From assembly GCA_013347225.1 (NCBI GenBank), contig CP054595.1:558001-622000 (forward strand): a stretch of DNA of 64,000 nt, written 5' to 3'. Each line of letters starts with the position of its first letter. The first letter of the stretch is position 1. Positions 27,789 through 42,927 of this stretch are shown here, one piece after another. The DNA is from Candidatus Accumulibacter similis (GTDB lineage: Bacteria; Pseudomonadota; Gammaproteobacteria; Burkholderiales; Rhodocyclaceae). The notes beneath the pieces were generated by a model that was not told where the DNA came from, searched no databases, and saw only the letters and a list, made by a program, of their open reading frames with translations. The translations under genes were made by a program, and so were the position numbers.

Positions 27789-29147
27789 TCACTTCTTGAT
27801 TTTCTGGGGCCGTTTCCAGCCCGCTATGGAGGTTTGCCGGGCGCGCGAGAGGGTCAGCGTGTCCGGCGGGGCATCGCGGGTCAGAGTCGTTCCGGCGCCG
27901 AGCGTGGCGCCACGACCAACCGTCACTGGCGCCACCAGTTGCGTGTCGGAACCGATGAAGGCGTCGTCCTCGATCACCGTCTGGAACTTGTTGGCGCCGT
28001 CGTAGTTGCAGGTGATGGTGCCGGCACCGATGTTGACGCGACTGCCGACGACGGCGTCGCCCACGTAGGCAAGGTGGTTGGCCTTCGACTGGGCGGCAAA
28101 ACGGCTGTTCTTCAGTTCGACGAAATTGCCGACATGGACGCCGGGGCCAAGCTCCGTTCCGGGGCGCAGGCGGGCGAACGGCCCGATCACCCCGTCGGGC
28201 CCGACGACCGCTTCCTCGATGTGGCTGAAGGCCGCGAGGCGTGCCCCCGAACCGATGCGCGCATTCTTCAGAACGCAGGAGGGGCCGACTTCGACGGCTT
28301 CGTCCAGTACGACCCGGCCCTCGAAAACGCAGTTCACGTCGATGAACACGTCGCGGCCGCAGATGAGCTCGCCGCGAACATCGATTCGCGCCGGGTCAGC
28401 CAGGCGGACTCCCTGCTCGAGCAGCTGATCGGCGATTCGCCGCTGTGCGGCGCGCTCGAGTTCGGCGAGTTGCACCTTGCTGTTCACCCCGAGCACCTCG
28501 GTTGCCGATTGCGGGTGGGCGGTACGCACGGGCAGACCGTCGGCAACCGCCATGCCGACAATGTCGGTCAGGTAGTATTCCTGTTGCGCATTGTCGTTCG
28601 ACAGGCGGCCCAGCCACTCGGCGAGGCGCTCGGTCGGCAGGGCCATGATGCCGGTGTTGATCTCGCGGATTGCGCGCTCCTCCGGCGAGGCATCCTTCTG
28701 TTCGACGATGCGCGTCACATCGCCGGCAGCGTTGCGGATGATCCGGCCATAGCCGGCCGGGTCGGCCAGTTCGACGGTGAGCACTGCCAGCGAGTCACTT
28801 GCCGCATGCAGAAGCCTTTGCAGCGTTTCCGCCCGGGTCAGCGGCACGTCGCCATAGAGCACCAGTGTCGTTCCGGCAGGCGCCAGGTGCGGCAGCGCCT
28901 GCATCAGCGCGTGGCCGGTTCCCAACTGCGGCTCCTGCAGCACCCAGAGCAGATCGGGTGCGGCGGTGGCGGTCCGCACGGCCTCGCCGCCGTGGCCATG
29001 CACGATGCAGAGCCTCTCGGGAGAAAGGCTGCGCGCGGTGTCGATGACGTGTGACAGAAGCGCCTTGCCGGCCACTGGATGCAGTACCTTCGGCAGATTG
29101 GAATGCATCCGCTTGCCCTGCCCGGCGGCGAGAATGACGATGTTCAT
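27789..29147 (-). CDS. glmU: Bifunctional GlmU: uridyltransferase and glucosamine-1-phosphate acetyltransferase
   Basis: A 452-residue enzyme that acetylates glucosamine-1-phosphate and then uridylylates it to UDP-GlcNAc. The N-terminal half has the nucleotide-binding [11 protein letters not shown] motif and the YGDVPL segment. The C-terminal half is a left-handed beta-helix of hexapeptide repeats ([26 protein letters not shown]). It is complete and followed 7 bases later by glmS. The leader of about 300 bases upstream holds a candidate promoter and a set of phased repeats. Confidence 0.97.
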   Translation of the reverse strand: MNIVILAAGQGKRMHSNLPKVLHPVAGKALLSHVIDTARSLSPERLCIVHGHGGEAVRTATAAPDLLWVLQEPQLGTGHALMQALPHLAPAGTTLVLYGDVPLTRAETLQRLLHAASDSLAVLTVELADPAGYGRIIRNAAGDVTRIVEQKDASPEERAIREINTGIMALPTERLAEWLGRLSNDNAQQEYYLTDIVGMAVADGLPVRTAHPQSATEVLGVNSKVQLAELERAAQRRIADQLLEQGVRLADPARIDVRGELICGRDVFIDVNCVFEGRVVLDEAVEVGPSCVLKNARIGSGARLAAFSHIEEAVVGPDGVIGPFARLRPGTELGPGVHVGNFVELKNSRFAAQSKANHLAYVGDAVVGSRVNIGAGTITCNYDGANKFQTVIEDDAFIGSDTQLVAPVTVGRGATLGAGTTLTRDAPPDTLTLSRARQTSIAGWKRPQKIKK

Positions 29148-29280
29148 TTTGCTGAAGCCTGATCAGACGCTACGATGGGTCCTTGTTGCGCTTGCCGCCA
29201 GTCCGGCCGGCGGCAACGGCTCGCCGACGCCGAGCGCCCGGCAGCACGCGAGACGGGTGTCGATACCAGTGATCACGGTG

Positions 29281-29331
29281 TTGCGACGCATTGTCGCAGA
29301 TTCTGTCGCGAGCTTGTCACAACAATGTCAC
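29281..29331. repeat. Helically phased TGTCRC direct repeats in the glmU upstream region
   Basis: On the plus strand TGTCGC begins at 29292 and 29304, and TGTCAC at 29315 and 29326; a related TGCGAC begins at 29282. Spacings are 10, 12, 11 and 11 bases, about one DNA turn. This arrangement resembles operators of OmpR/PhoB-type response regulators, which bind direct repeats at 11-base intervals. It may be a binding array, but a chance cluster in GC-rich DNA cannot be excluded. Confidence 0.45.
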
Positions 29332-29403
29332 ACTCGGCCGTGGGTGGCGCCGAGCGCTGCGCGCAGGGAACGCGACGCCCGTCATGCGCGCGAGAGGGCG
29401 CAC

Positions 29404-29433
29404 AGTATACGCCGGAAGCTGCCTTCACGGCCA
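29404..29433 (-). promoter_or_regulatory. Weak candidate promoter for glmU-glmS
   Basis: On the minus strand TATACT (29404-29409) is a good -10 element. The sequence 18 bases upstream, TGGCCG, is a poor -35. It would give a leader of about 250 bases that includes the phased repeats. Confidence 0.4.
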
Positions 29434-29464
29434 GCGACGCGTCCATGCGGTGCGCCAAAGGGCT

Positions 29465-30907
29465 TCAGCGCGGCAGGTCCGAACGCCCCATCAGGAAGGC
29501 ATCGACCTCGCGTGCGCACTGCCGGCCCTCGCGGATCGCCCAGACGACCAGCGACTGTCCACGGCGCATGTCGCCCGCCGCAAACACCTTGGCGACGCTG
29601 GTCGCATAGCAGCCCGCGCCGTCGGTGGTGGCGCGGACGTTGCCGCGCGCATCGAGTTCCACCGCCAGTTCTTCCAGCAATCCCTGCCGCACCGGCGATA
29701 CGAAACCCATGGCGAGCAGGACGAGGTCGGCGGCGATCTCGCTCTCGCTGCCCGGGATCTCGGCCATTCGCCCGCCGCTCCATTCGACGCGAGCCACTCG
29801 CAGCGCCCTGAGCCTGCCGCCCTCGCCAAGGAACTGCTTGGTCGACACGGCGAAGTCGCGCGCGCAGCCTTCCTCGTGCGACGACGACGTGCGCAGCTTC
29901 ATCGGCCAATAGGGCCAAGTCAGGCTCTTGTCTTCCTGCTCGGGGGGCTGCGGCATCACTTCGAACTGGGTGACCGACAGGGCGCCCTGACGATTGCTGG
30001 TACCAACGCAGTCGGAGCCGGTATCGCCACCGCCAATGACGACGACCCGCTTGCCGGTGGCGGTGATCTGCGTCGGCAGGCGATCGCCGGCGTTCACCCT
30101 GTTCTGCTGCGGCAGGAACTCCATCGCGAAGTGCACGCCGTCCAGCTCGCGCCCCGGTACCGGAAGGTCACGCGGTGACTCGGCGCCGCCGGCGACGATG
30201 ACGGCATCGAAGTCGGCCAGCAGCCGCGTTGCCGGCACGGCGCCCGGCCCGCTGCCGCCAACCTCCTGGCTGACGCGAAACTCGACGCCCTCAGCCTGCA
30301 TCTGTTCCACGCGGCGGTCGATGTGCGACTTCTCCAGCTTGAAATCGGGGATGCCATAGCGCAGCAGGCCGCCGATGCGGTCGCTCTTCTCGAACACGAC
30401 GACGGCATGGCCAGCGCGCGCCAGCTGCTGCGCCGCTGCGAGTCCGGCCGGACCGGAGCCGACGATGGCGACCGTCCTGCCGGTCTTCTGCGCTGGCGGC
30501 TGCGGCACGATCCACCCCTGTTGCCAGCCCTTGTCGGCGATCGCGTGTTCGATGGACTTGATCCCGACCGGATCCGTATTGATGTTCAGCGTGCACGCCG
30601 CTTCACACGGCGCCGGGCAGATGCGGCCGGTGAATTCGGGGAAGTTGTTGGTCGAATGCAGAACCGCCAGAGCCTGCTGCCAGTTGCCGCGGTACACGAG
30701 ATCGTTCCAGTCGGGAATGATGTTGTTGACCGGACAGCCGGAGTTGCAGAACGGAATGCCGCAGTCCATGCAGCGCGCACCCTGCAGGCTGGCTTGCTCG
30801 TCCGGCAGCGTGAGGACGAACTCGCGGTAGTGCTTGAGGCGCGAAGCGACCGGCTCGGAGGCTTCCGCCAGACGCTGGTACTCGATGAATCCTGTCGGCT
30901 TGCCCAT
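29465..30907 (-). CDS. gltD: Glutamate synthase (NADPH) small subunit
   Basis: A 480-residue flavoprotein that passes electrons from NADPH through FAD and two [4Fe-4S] clusters to the large subunit. N-terminal cysteine motifs [14 protein letters not shown] and CPAPCEAAC hold the clusters. The FAD site is [15 protein letters not shown] and the NADPH site is [13 protein letters not shown]. The C-terminal [16 protein letters not shown] motif is typical. It begins 2 bases after the gltB stop, so the two are translated from one message. A purine-rich GGAGACC lies inside the end of gltB. Confidence 0.97.
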   Translation of the reverse strand: MGKPTGFIEYQRLAEASEPVASRLKHYREFVLTLPDEQASLQGARCMDCGIPFCNSGCPVNNIIPDWNDLVYRGNWQQALAVLHSTNNFPEFTGRICPAPCEAACTLNINTDPVGIKSIEHAIADKGWQQGWIVPQPPAQKTGRTVAIVGSGPAGLAAAQQLARAGHAVVVFEKSDRIGGLLRYGIPDFKLEKSHIDRRVEQMQAEGVEFRVSQEVGGSGPGAVPATRLLADFDAVIVAGGAESPRDLPVPGRELDGVHFAMEFLPQQNRVNAGDRLPTQITATGKRVVVIGGGDTGSDCVGTSNRQGALSVTQFEVMPQPPEQEDKSLTWPYWPMKLRTSSSHEEGCARDFAVSTKQFLGEGGRLRALRVARVEWSGGRMAEIPGSESEIAADLVLLAMGFVSPVRQGLLEELAVELDARGNVRATTDGAGCYATSVAKVFAAGDMRRGQSLVVWAIREGRQCAREVDAFLMGRSDLPR

Positions 30908-30909
30908 TT

Positions 30910-35583
<4,674 letters not shown>

Positions 35584-36309
35584 CACTCTCGAATCCTCAC
35601 AAAACTTGGACGGCACGCGAAAACGAGCGTGCTCGCAATTGCCGTCATCTCGGTTACGACGCGGCCGTCCGGGCCACGCCGCGCGACCCGCGACTATACC
35701 CGGAAAGCCATGCCGAGACAAGATGCTGCACCGCACCAACAGGGTGCAAGCTGGTGCCGTGTCTGCACCGGGACGGGGCGTTCGCCACGGTGTCAGCGGC
35801 GAACCGGGTCATCCGGGCAGCCGGTAGCCAGATGAAGCAAGATGCGTGCCGCATCTTCGTTCGGCTCGACACCGGCAGCCCGTTCGTCGCCCGAGAAGTT
35901 CGACTCGCAACAGCCGAAGGCTGGCCGGGAGGCAAGTGCGGCCGCTCAATCGCTGCCCGGTTCGGGGTATCGCGCGCGCCTGCACGGAGTGGCCCGACCG
36001 CGGCACGAGCGGCGATGGCTGCGGTCGACGGGAGAACCCGGTTATCTGCCGTGGGTGCCAGGATGAATTCCCGTTTACGCTTGTGGTAAGCTGGCACGCG
36101 CACGCCGAAGTCAGGTCGCCGTGCTCGCGACAGGCGAGGGCAGCGGGCCGGCAGTCGCGGCCAGTGCCAGGAACAGGGTGGGGTGTCGAGCCGGGGCAGT
36201 TCTCGACAGGCAAGAAGTGGCTTTTTTGGGGGGCCAGGCGGGCATGCTGCGGACTGGTCTTGTTGAACACGAGGACTCGCAGAACGAGTGACGAGCAATG
36301 GAGGACTGA
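35584..36309. other. Divergent intergenic region gltB-pntA
   Basis: About 725 bases, one of the longest gene-free stretches in the window. It contains the gltB promoter near 35693-35721. No confident pntA promoter was seen, though GGAGG precedes pntA by 5 bases. A run of six T followed by six G sits near 36220. Open frames here are Arg/Pro-rich and unsupported. Confidence 0.5.
35693..35721 (-). promoter_or_regulatory. Sigma-70-type promoter of gltB
   Basis: On the minus strand TTGTCT (35716-35721) and TATAGT (35693-35698) are separated by exactly 17 bases. Both are close to consensus. Transcription would start near 35686, about 100 bases before the gltB ATG. Confidence 0.7.
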
Positions 36310-37896
36310 ATGCCAATGAAAATCGGGGTGCCGAGGGAAACGGCACCGGGGGAAAAACGGGTCGCAACCGTACCCGAAGTGGTCGAGAAACTGATCAAGC
36401 TGGGTTTCACCGTTGCCGTCGAATCCGGCGCCGGGGACTTGGCGAACATTTCCGACGAGGCCTATCGCGCCGCCGGTGCGGAAATCGTCGCCGATGCGGC
36501 CAGCCTCTGGTCGTCGTCAGACATCGTCTTCAAGGTCCGCGGTCCCTCGACCGAAGAGGTCGGGCTGTTGCGTGAAGGCGGCACGCTGGTCAGTTTCATC
36601 TGGCCGGCGCAGAACCCCGAACTGCTTCAGCAGTTGGCGGCGCGCAAGGCGACCGTGCTGGCGATGGACAGCGTGCCGCGCATCTCGCGGGCGCAGAAAC
36701 TCGATGCCCTCAGTTCGATGGCCAACATCGCCGGTTACCGGGCGGTGATCGAGGCGGCCCATCATTTCGGCCGCTTCTTCACGGGCCAGATCACTGCCGC
36801 CGGCAAGGTGCCGCCCGCCAAGGTGTTCGTCATCGGTGCCGGTGTCGCCGGCTTGGCGGCAATTGGTGCCGCCTCGGGCCTGGGCGCCATCGTCCGCGCC
36901 AACGACACCCGCCCGGAAGTGGCGGATCAGGTCAAGTCAATGGGCGGTGAGTTCGTTGCCGTCGACTATCAGGAGGAAGGTTCCGGCGTTGGCGGCTACG
37001 CCAAGGTGATGAGCGAAGGCTTCCAGAAGGCGCAGCGTGAAACCTTCGCCAAGCAGGCGAAGGAGGTGGACATCATCATCACGACGGCGCTGATCCCGGG
37101 CAAGCCGGCGCCGCGGCTGATCACCGCCGAAATGGTGCAGTCGATGAAGCCGGGCAGCATCATCGTCGACATGGCGGCCGAGCAGGGCGGCAACTGCGAA
37201 CTCACCGAGCCGGGCCAGGTGGTCGTCAGGCACGGCGTGACGATCATCGGTTACTCTGACTTGCCGAGTCGTCTGTCGAAGCAGTCGAGCACCCTCTACG
37301 CCACCAACCTCTTCCGCCTGACTGAGGAACTGTGCAAGAGCAAGGATGGCGTGATCGACGTCAACATGGATGATGAAGTCATTCGCGGCACGACGGTCGT
37401 CAAGGAGGGCAAGATCACCTGGCCGCCGCCGGCGCCGACGCTGTCCATGACTCCGGCAGCTGCACCTGCTGCTGCCGCCGTCAAGCCCGCCGCCAAGTCG
37501 CATGGTCATGGCAAGGGTGGATCGTCGGCCTCGAGCACGGCCGTTGGGTTGCTCTTCGCTGCCGGCGCGCTGATCTTCTGGGGCATCGGTGCGGGCGCCC
37601 CCGCGGCCTTCCTCGGCCACTTCACGGTCTTCGTCCTCGCCTGCTTCGTCGGCTACATGGTGGTCTGGAACGTCACGCCCGCGTTGCACACGCCGCTGAT
37701 GAGCGTCACCAACGCGATCAGCAGCATCATCGCGATTGGCGCTTTGGTGCAGATCGCACCACCGCTGGCAGAAGGGGTCGCACGTCCCGAGGCGTGGATT
37801 CGCTGGCTCGCGGTCGGCGCCATCGTTCTCGCGACGATCAACATGTTCGGCGGCTTCGCCGTGACCCAGCGCATGCTGGCCATGTTCCGCAAATAG
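36310..37896 (+). CDS. pntA: NAD(P) transhydrogenase subunit alpha
   Basis: A 528-residue subunit of the proton-translocating transhydrogenase that makes NADPH from NADH using the proton gradient. Residues 1-380 form the NAD-binding dI domain ([37 protein letters not shown]). An Ala/Pro/His-rich linker follows (about 380-410), then four transmembrane helices at the C-terminus. This is the fused alpha form (not the split PntAA/PntAB of Rhodospirillum). GGAGG precedes the ATG at 36310; an ATG two codons later is also possible. pntB follows after 12 bases. Confidence 0.97.
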   Translation: MPMKIGVPRETAPGEKRVATVPEVVEKLIKLGFTVAVESGAGDLANISDEAYRAAGAEIVADAASLWSSSDIVFKVRGPSTEEVGLLREGGTLVSFIWPAQNPELLQQLAARKATVLAMDSVPRISRAQKLDALSSMANIAGYRAVIEAAHHFGRFFTGQITAAGKVPPAKVFVIGAGVAGLAAIGAASGLGAIVRANDTRPEVADQVKSMGGEFVAVDYQEEGSGVGGYAKVMSEGFQKAQRETFAKQAKEVDIIITTALIPGKPAPRLITAEMVQSMKPGSIIVDMAAEQGGNCELTEPGQVVVRHGVTIIGYSDLPSRLSKQSSTLYATNLFRLTEELCKSKDGVIDVNMDDEVIRGTTVVKEGKITWPPPAPTLSMTPAAAPAAAAVKPAAKSHGHGKGGSSASSTAVGLLFAAGALIFWGIGAGAPAAFLGHFTVFVLACFVGYMVVWNVTPALHTPLMSVTNAISSIIAIGALVQIAPPLAEGVARPEAWIRWLAVGAIVLATINMFGGFAVTQRMLAMFRK

Positions 37897-37908
37897 GAGA
37901 CGATGATC

Positions 37909-39321
37909 ATGTCCGAAAGTCTGGCAACCGTTTCCTATCTCGGTGCAACCATCCTCTTCATCCTCTGCCTCGGTGGCCTGAGTCACCCCGAAACGTCTCG
38001 GCGCGGCAATCTCTACGGCATCATCGGCATGACCATTGCGGTGCTGGCGACGGTCTTCGGTCCACGCGTCGGTGCTGCTGGCTACGCCTGGATCATCGCC
38101 GCCATGGTGGTCGGCGCCAGCGTCGGCGTCTATGCGGCACGCACGGTACAGATGACGCAGATGCCGGAGCTGGTCGCGCTGATGCACAGCCTGGTTGGCT
38201 TGGCAGCGATGCTGGTCGGCTTCGCCAACTACATCGACCCGGCCGCCTCGGCGCAGATGAGTGGCGCCGAGAAGACCATCCACGAAATCGAGATCTACGT
38301 CGGCATCCTGATCGGCGCCGTCACCTTCTCCGGCTCGGTGGTCGCCTTTGGCAAGCTGTCCGGCAAGATCTCCGGAAACCCGCTGCTGCTGCCGGCGCGC
38401 CACTGGATCAACCTGCTCGGCCTGCTGGTTGTGATCTGGTTCGGGCGCGAGTTCATCAACGCCCACTCGGTCAGCGACGGCATGCTGCCGCTGGTGGTGA
38501 TGACCGTCATCGCGCTGCTCTTCGGCATCCACATGGTGATGGCAATCGGCGGTGCCGACATGCCGGTCGTCGTCTCGATGCTCAACAGCTACTCCGGCTG
38601 GGCTGCCGCGGCTACCGGTTTCATGCTCTCCAACGATCTGCTGATCGTCACAGGTGCTCTCGTCGGTTCAAGCGGCGCCATCCTTTCGTACATCATGTGT
38701 GCGGCAATGAACCGCCACTTCATCAGCGTCATCGCAGGCGGCTTCGGCACGACCGGTGGTACGCCCGCGGCAGCCGGAGCGCAGCCGGCCGGTGAAGTGG
38801 TGGCGATCAACGCCCCCGATACGGCTGAACTGCTGCGCGAAGCCAAGAACGTCATCATCGTTCCCGGTTACGGCATGGCAGTGGCGCAGGCGCAGCACAC
38901 GGTATACGAGATCACCAGGCTGCTGCGGGAAAAGGGGGTCAACGTCCGCTTCGGCATTCACCCAGTGGCGGGCCGCATGCCAGGACACATGAACGTGCTG
39001 CTGGCCGAGGCCAAGGTGCCCTATGACATCGTTCAGGAAATGGACGAGCTCAACGACGATTTCCCGCAGACCGACGTCGCGATGATCATCGGCGCCAACG
39101 ACATCGTCAACCCGGCGGCCCAGGACGACCCGAACAGTCCGATCGCCGGCATGCCGGTCCTCGAGGTCTGGAAGGCCAAGACGTCGATCGTCATGAAGCG
39201 CAGCATGGCTTCCGGCTATGCCGGTGTCGACAACCCGCTCTTCTACAAGGAGAACAACCGCATGCTCTTCGGCGATGCGAAGAAGATGCTGGATGAAGTT
39301 CTGGCGTCACTGAAGACCTGA
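37909..39321 (+). CDS. pntB: NAD(P) transhydrogenase subunit beta
   Basis: A 470-residue partner of PntA. The N-terminal 260 residues form about nine transmembrane helices ([29 protein letters not shown]), which carry protons with PntA. The C-terminal soluble dIII domain binds NADP(H) ([43 protein letters not shown]). I chose the ATG at 37909, which aligns with E. coli PntB and has GGAG 9 bases upstream; an in-frame ATG at 37903 is the alternative. An 18-base-pair hairpin follows the stop. Confidence 0.97.
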   Translation: MSESLATVSYLGATILFILCLGGLSHPETSRRGNLYGIIGMTIAVLATVFGPRVGAAGYAWIIAAMVVGASVGVYAARTVQMTQMPELVALMHSLVGLAAMLVGFANYIDPAASAQMSGAEKTIHEIEIYVGILIGAVTFSGSVVAFGKLSGKISGNPLLLPARHWINLLGLLVVIWFGREFINAHSVSDGMLPLVVMTVIALLFGIHMVMAIGGADMPVVVSMLNSYSGWAAAATGFMLSNDLLIVTGALVGSSGAILSYIMCAAMNRHFISVIAGGFGTTGGTPAAAGAQPAGEVVAINAPDTAELLREAKNVIIVPGYGMAVAQAQHTVYEITRLLREKGVNVRFGIHPVAGRMPGHMNVLLAEAKVPYDIVQEMDELNDDFPQTDVAMIIGANDIVNPAAQDDPNSPIAGMPVLEVWKAKTSIVMKRSMASGYAGVDNPLFYKENNRMLFGDAKKMLDEVLASLKT

Positions 39322-39345
39322 GCCCACTCGTCCGCGTCGGTGACG

Positions 39346-39385
39346 CACAGGAACAACGCCCGCTGCCGCGGGCGTTGTTCCTGTG
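39346..39385 (+). terminator. Long perfect hairpin downstream of pntB
   Basis: An uninterrupted 18-base-pair stem (arm CACAGGAACAACGCCCGC) with a TGCC loop lies 24 bases after the pntB stop. The distal arm contains TTGTT but there is no T-run after the stem. It probably ends or stabilises the pntAB message. Confidence 0.65.
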
Positions 39386-39588
39386 GCGTGCTCGACCTGC
39401 CGGGCAGCGTCGGTGCGAGCGCGGCGGCAGGGCTGCCGGCTTGCGCGCTCGGCTAACCGCCCGCCGCGGCTGCCGCGGCTGCAATCCAGACAACGATCGC
39501 GGTTTGCCGGATGTCGTTTGACATCTGTTAGAATGGACTGGGACATGAACTGGCGCCGCAAACAGCCATCCTTTTTCGAGGGGGTATC

Positions 39589-40050
39589 ATGGAGGTAAAA
39601 GAAGTTCTGCAGGTCAAGGATTCCGCTCTTTTTGCCGTGCATCCGGACTCGCCACTTTCCGAAGCAGTCATCATGATGGCCGACAACGACATCGGCTCGG
39701 TGATCGTCATGGAAGGTGGCAAGCTGGCTGGCATGCTGACCTTCCGCGAAGTGCTCGTGATTCTCGCCAAGCGTCAGACCGAGCGCCGGGTCGGGCCGAC
39801 GCCGCCGATCGCCGAGATCCTCGTCGTCGAGGCGATGGACCACAATCCACCGACGGCGCACCCGGACATGGACGTCGACGAACTGCGGCGCATGATGGTC
39901 GATACACACACGCGCTACGTGCCGGTGATGGAGGAAGACACCATCGTCGGCATCGTCTCCTTTCACGACGTCGCAAAGGCGGTGCTCGAAGAGAGGAACA
40001 TGGAGAACAAGCTGCTCAAGGCCTACATCAAGGACTGGCCCGCGCCTTGA
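39589..40050 (+). CDS. CBS-domain pair protein
   Basis: A 153-residue cytoplasmic protein made of two CBS domains (about 1-65 and 75-145). These domains bind adenosine nucleotides and usually sense energy state or regulate a partner. Signature strands are IGSVIVMEGGKLAGMLTFRE and RYVPVMEEDTIVGIVSFHD. No catalytic domain is fused. GAGGGGG lies 5-10 bases before the ATG, and TAGAAT at 39529-39534 may be the -10. It follows pntAB but is separated by a strong hairpin, so it is probably its own unit. The partner is unknown. Confidence 0.88.
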   Translation: MEVKEVLQVKDSALFAVHPDSPLSEAVIMMADNDIGSVIVMEGGKLAGMLTFREVLVILAKRQTERRVGPTPPIAEILVVEAMDHNPPTAHPDMDVDELRRMMVDTHTRYVPVMEEDTIVGIVSFHDVAKAVLEERNMENKLLKAYIKDWPAP

Positions 40051-40114
40051 GAGGCGATCCCGCGGCCGGCAGCGTGGCGAGCGCGCAGGGCTACCGGGCC
40101 GGCGCCCGGCGGGA

Positions 40115-41236
40115 TCAACCTTCGCCGACGGCAAACAGTCGCCGGTGTTCGCGGATGGCGTAGCGATCGGTCATCCCGGCAATGTAGTCGGCGACCCTGC
40201 GTGACCGGTCGGCATCCGCCGGGGCTTGGTATTGCGGCGGCAGCAGGCGGACGTCGGCAGTGAAGGCGTCGAAAAGCTCGCTGACGATGCGTCGCGCCTT
40301 GTTGGCCATCCGCCGGACCTGGTAATGCTCGTAGAGCTGCGCGCGCAGAAAGCGCTTCATGGTCCGCTGCGCTTCACCAAGGTTTTCGGAAAAGGCGACC
40401 AGCGCTGGTGCACGGCGCACGGCGCAGATGTCCTCCGGCTCTTGTCGGGCGATATTGCTGGCGGTGGTTGTGATCAGATCACAGACCAGGGCATTGATCA
40501 TTCGCCGGATCGTCTCGTGGATCAGGCGGCGCCCGCCGATCGCCGGATGTTGGGCGCGGACGTCGGCAGCGTGCTCGGCGAAGAGTGGCACCTCGTCCAG
40601 TTGCTCGAGGGTGAGCAGCCCGGCGCGCAGTCCGTCATCGAGGTCGTGGTTGTTGTAGGCGATTTCGTCGGCCAAGTTGCAGACTTGCGCCTCGAGCGAC
40701 GGCTGGGTGCGATTGAGGAAGCGCTCGCCGACATCGCCGAGACGGCGCGCTTCGGCCAGCGAGCAATGCTTGACGATCCCCTCGCGCGTCTCGAAACACA
40801 GGTTGAGACCGTCGAACGCCGCGTAGCGCTCCTCGAGCAGGTCTACCGTCCGCAGGCTCTGCAGATTGTGTTCGAAGCCCCCGTGGTCGCGCATGCATGC
40901 GTTGAGGGCCTCCTGCCCGGCATGACCGAATGGGGTGTGACCGAGATCGTGGGCCAGAGATATCGCTTCGGCCAGGTCTTCATTGAGCCGCAGCGCGCGC
41001 GCGATGCCGCGGGCGATCTGTGCCACTTCGAGGCTGTGGGTCAAGCGGGTCCGAAACAGATCGCCCTCGTGGTTCACGAACACCTGCGTCTTGTACTCGA
41101 GACGCCGAAACGCGGTCGAATGCACGATGCGATCGCGGTCGCGCTGGAATTCGGTGCGCTGGACCGGCTGCGAGTCCGCATGCTGCCGGCCCCGCGAGTT
41201 TGCCTCGCTGACCGCGTAGGGGGCGAGTTCAGGCAT
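40115..41236 (-). CDS. dgt: dGTPase-like HD-domain triphosphohydrolase
   Basis: A 373-residue metal-dependent dNTP triphosphohydrolase of the Dgt family that removes tripolyphosphate from deoxynucleotides. HD-domain residues are in [33 protein letters not shown] and [16 protein letters not shown]. The length matches the shorter, deoxyguanosinetriphosphatase-like subfamily common in betaproteobacteria. It overlaps the end of aroB by 8 bases and lies third in the aroK-aroB-dgt run. Confidence 0.93.
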   Translation of the reverse strand: MPELAPYAVSEANSRGRQHADSQPVQRTEFQRDRDRIVHSTAFRRLEYKTQVFVNHEGDLFRTRLTHSLEVAQIARGIARALRLNEDLAEAISLAHDLGHTPFGHAGQEALNACMRDHGGFEHNLQSLRTVDLLEERYAAFDGLNLCFETREGIVKHCSLAEARRLGDVGERFLNRTQPSLEAQVCNLADEIAYNNHDLDDGLRAGLLTLEQLDEVPLFAEHAADVRAQHPAIGGRRLIHETIRRMINALVCDLITTTASNIARQEPEDICAVRRAPALVAFSENLGEAQRTMKRFLRAQLYEHYQVRRMANKARRIVSELFDAFTADVRLLPPQYQAPADADRSRRVADYIAGMTDRYAIREHRRLFAVGEG

Positions 41237-42317
41237 GCGCCGTACGTTCGGCGATCGCCTGCCGCACCTGCGCCACAGGCGCCTCGTCCGTCAGCACGGC
41301 CTGCCCGAGCTGCTGCAGAAGCACCAGCCGCAACCTGCCATCCTGCACCTTCTTGTCGTGCTGCATGAGTTCCAGGTAGCGCTCGACGCTCAGCATGGGC
41401 CCGTTCACCGGCAGACCGGCGCGCTGCAGGAGGCGCTCGACGCGGCTCAGGTCGTGGCGGTCGATGCAGCCGAGCAGATGCGACAGTTGCGCCGCCATCA
41501 TCGTCCCTGCGGCGACCGCTTCGCCGTGCAGCCACTCGCCATAACCGACACCGGCCTCGATCGCATGCCCGAAGGTGTGACCAAGGTTCAACAGCGCGCG
41601 GTCCCCGGCTTCGCGCTCATCCGCTGCCACCACCTCGGCCTTGTTGCGGCACGAGCGACACACCGCCTCCGCCAGAGCTGCCGGGTCACGCGCCAGCAGG
41701 CGCTCTAGGTTGCGCTCGAGCCATTCGAGGAACGGCAGATCCCGGATCAGCCCGTACTTGATGACCTCGGCCAGGCCGGCGCAAAGCTGGCGGTCGCACA
41801 GGGTCGTCAGGGTGTCGGTGTCGGCGAGCACCAGTCGCGGCTGATAGAAGGCGCCAATCAGGTTCTTTCCATGCGGATGATTGATCGCCGTCTTGCCGCC
41901 AACCGATGAATCCACCTGCGCCAGCAGGGTCGTCGGCACCTGGATGAACGGCATGCCGCGCTGGAAGCAGGCAGCAGCAAAGCCGCCGAGGTCGCCGAGC
42001 ACCCCGCCACCGAGAGCGATCAGGGTCGTCGAACGCTCGCACCGACCGGCTATGAGCGCGTCGAAGACCGAGTTCAGGGTTCGCCACTCCTTGAACTCCT
42101 CGCCATCTGGCAGGACGACCTCGACCACCTCGACGCCGGCCTGCAGCAGCGGATCCGCCAGTCTTCGCAGATACAGCGGCGCCACCGTGGTGTTGCTGAC
42201 GATCGCCACTTTCATCTGGCGCAGCGAGGGCAGCAGCAGGTCGGCCCGTTCGAGCAGCGAACGACCGACGTGGATCGGGTAGGAACGATCTCCCAGCGCA
42301 AGCGTCAGCGTTTCCAT
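41229..42317 (-). CDS. aroB: 3-dehydroquinate synthase
   Basis: A 362-residue NAD-dependent enzyme, second step of the shikimate pathway (DAHP to 3-dehydroquinate). NAD-binding segment [22 protein letters not shown], substrate/zinc segment [14 protein letters not shown], and zinc histidines in [12 protein letters not shown] and LHGEAVAAG are all present. The start overlaps the aroK stop by 13 bases, and the stop overlaps the dgt start. Confidence 0.97.
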   Translation of the reverse strand: METLTLALGDRSYPIHVGRSLLERADLLLPSLRQMKVAIVSNTTVAPLYLRRLADPLLQAGVEVVEVVLPDGEEFKEWRTLNSVFDALIAGRCERSTTLIALGGGVLGDLGGFAAACFQRGMPFIQVPTTLLAQVDSSVGGKTAINHPHGKNLIGAFYQPRLVLADTDTLTTLCDRQLCAGLAEVIKYGLIRDLPFLEWLERNLERLLARDPAALAEAVCRSCRNKAEVVAADEREAGDRALLNLGHTFGHAIEAGVGYGEWLHGEAVAAGTMMAAQLSHLLGCIDRHDLSRVERLLQRAGLPVNGPMLSVERYLELMQHDKKVQDGRLRLVLLQQLGQAVLTDEAPVAQVRQAIAERTAHA

Positions 42318-42841
42318 GCCTCACCCTCTTCCCGGAGCAGCAGATTGAGAATCGCCTGTGCGGTGATGTGGCTGCCCGAAATGGTCACATCCGCCACCTC
42401 GCGGTAGAGCGGGTCACGCTGCGCCAGCAGTTCGCGCAGCTTCTGGCGCGGATCGCTGACCTGCAACAGCGGCCGCTTGCGGTCATGTCGTGTCCGTTCG
42501 TAGAGCGTGTTGAGCGGCACGTCGAGATAGACGACCGTGCCGGAGGAGCGCAGCACCAGCCGGTTCTCCGGTCGCAGGACGGAACCGCCGCCGGTGGCGA
42601 CGACGTGCCGCCTGAGTTCAGCCAACTCGGCGATGAGCTGCGCTTCGCGTCTGCGGAAACCGTCCTCGCCTTCGATCTCGAAGATAGTTGCCAGACTGAC
42701 GCCAGTGCGCAGCTCGACTTCATGGTCGGAGTCCAGAAAGCGGTAGCCCAGGCGCCTGGCGAGTGCCCTGCCGACGGTTGTCTTGCCGGCTCCCATCAGG
42801 CCGACCAGATAGACGTTGCGGGTTTGTTCCTGGAATCTCAC
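42305..42841 (-). CDS. aroK: Shikimate kinase
   Basis: A 178-residue P-loop kinase that phosphorylates shikimate. Walker A is [11 protein letters not shown], the shikimate-binding segment is FLDSDHEVE, and [14 protein letters not shown] is the family's third motif. The start codon is GTG (42841) with no ribosome binding site. A TAGAAT box at 42848-42853 ends 7 bases before it, so transcription may start at or next to the start codon and the message may be leaderless. It follows the pilQ terminator and heads the aroK-aroB-dgt run. Confidence 0.95.
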   Translation of the reverse strand: MRFQEQTRNVYLVGLMGAGKTTVGRALARRLGYRFLDSDHEVELRTGVSLATIFEIEGEDGFRRREAQLIAELAELRRHVVATGGGSVLRPENRLVLRSSGTVVYLDVPLNTLYERTRHDRKRPLLQVSDPRQKLRELLAQRDPLYREVADVTISGSHITAQAILNLLLREEGEAWKR

Positions 42842-42880
42842 CGCAGCATTCTAACGCAAGCGCCCGGTGCTGCTCTTGGC

Positions 42881-42905
42881 GAAAAAGGGCCGGCTGGCGC
42901 CGGCC
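42881..42905 (-). terminator. Intrinsic terminator after pilQ
   Basis: On the minus strand a hairpin with arms GGCCGGC and GCCGGCC and loop GCCA (42888-42905) is followed by CTTTTTC. It lies 23 bases after the pilQ stop and separates the pil operon from aroK. Confidence 0.85.
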
Positions 42906-42927
42906 TCCTTCTTCGTGCAAGGAAAGG

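Larger units (their letters stand above)
29148..29464. other. Intergenic region between gltD and glmU
   Basis: About 317 bases, with both flanking genes on the minus strand. It holds a candidate glmU promoter (-10 at 29404-29409) and five phased TGYSRC-like repeats at 29281-29331. No gene was recognised. Confidence 0.5.

Noticed and set aside
27782..29147. glmS ribozyme
   Set aside because: Only 7 bases separate glmU and glmS, so there is no room for the ribozyme. It is also a Gram-positive feature.
29281..29331. Classical Pho box
   Set aside because: The spacing fits, but the half-sites are TGTCGC/TGTCAC and not TGTCATA, and the array lies downstream of the likely -10. Kept only as a phased repeat of unknown factor.
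36218..36232. T6G6 run before pntA as a terminator or slippage site
   Set aside because: No hairpin precedes the T-run and it is not in a gene.
40051..40114. GATCCCGC/GCGGGATC inverted repeat as a terminator between the CBS and dgt genes
   Set aside because: The arms are far apart with a long imperfect loop and no T-run on either strand.
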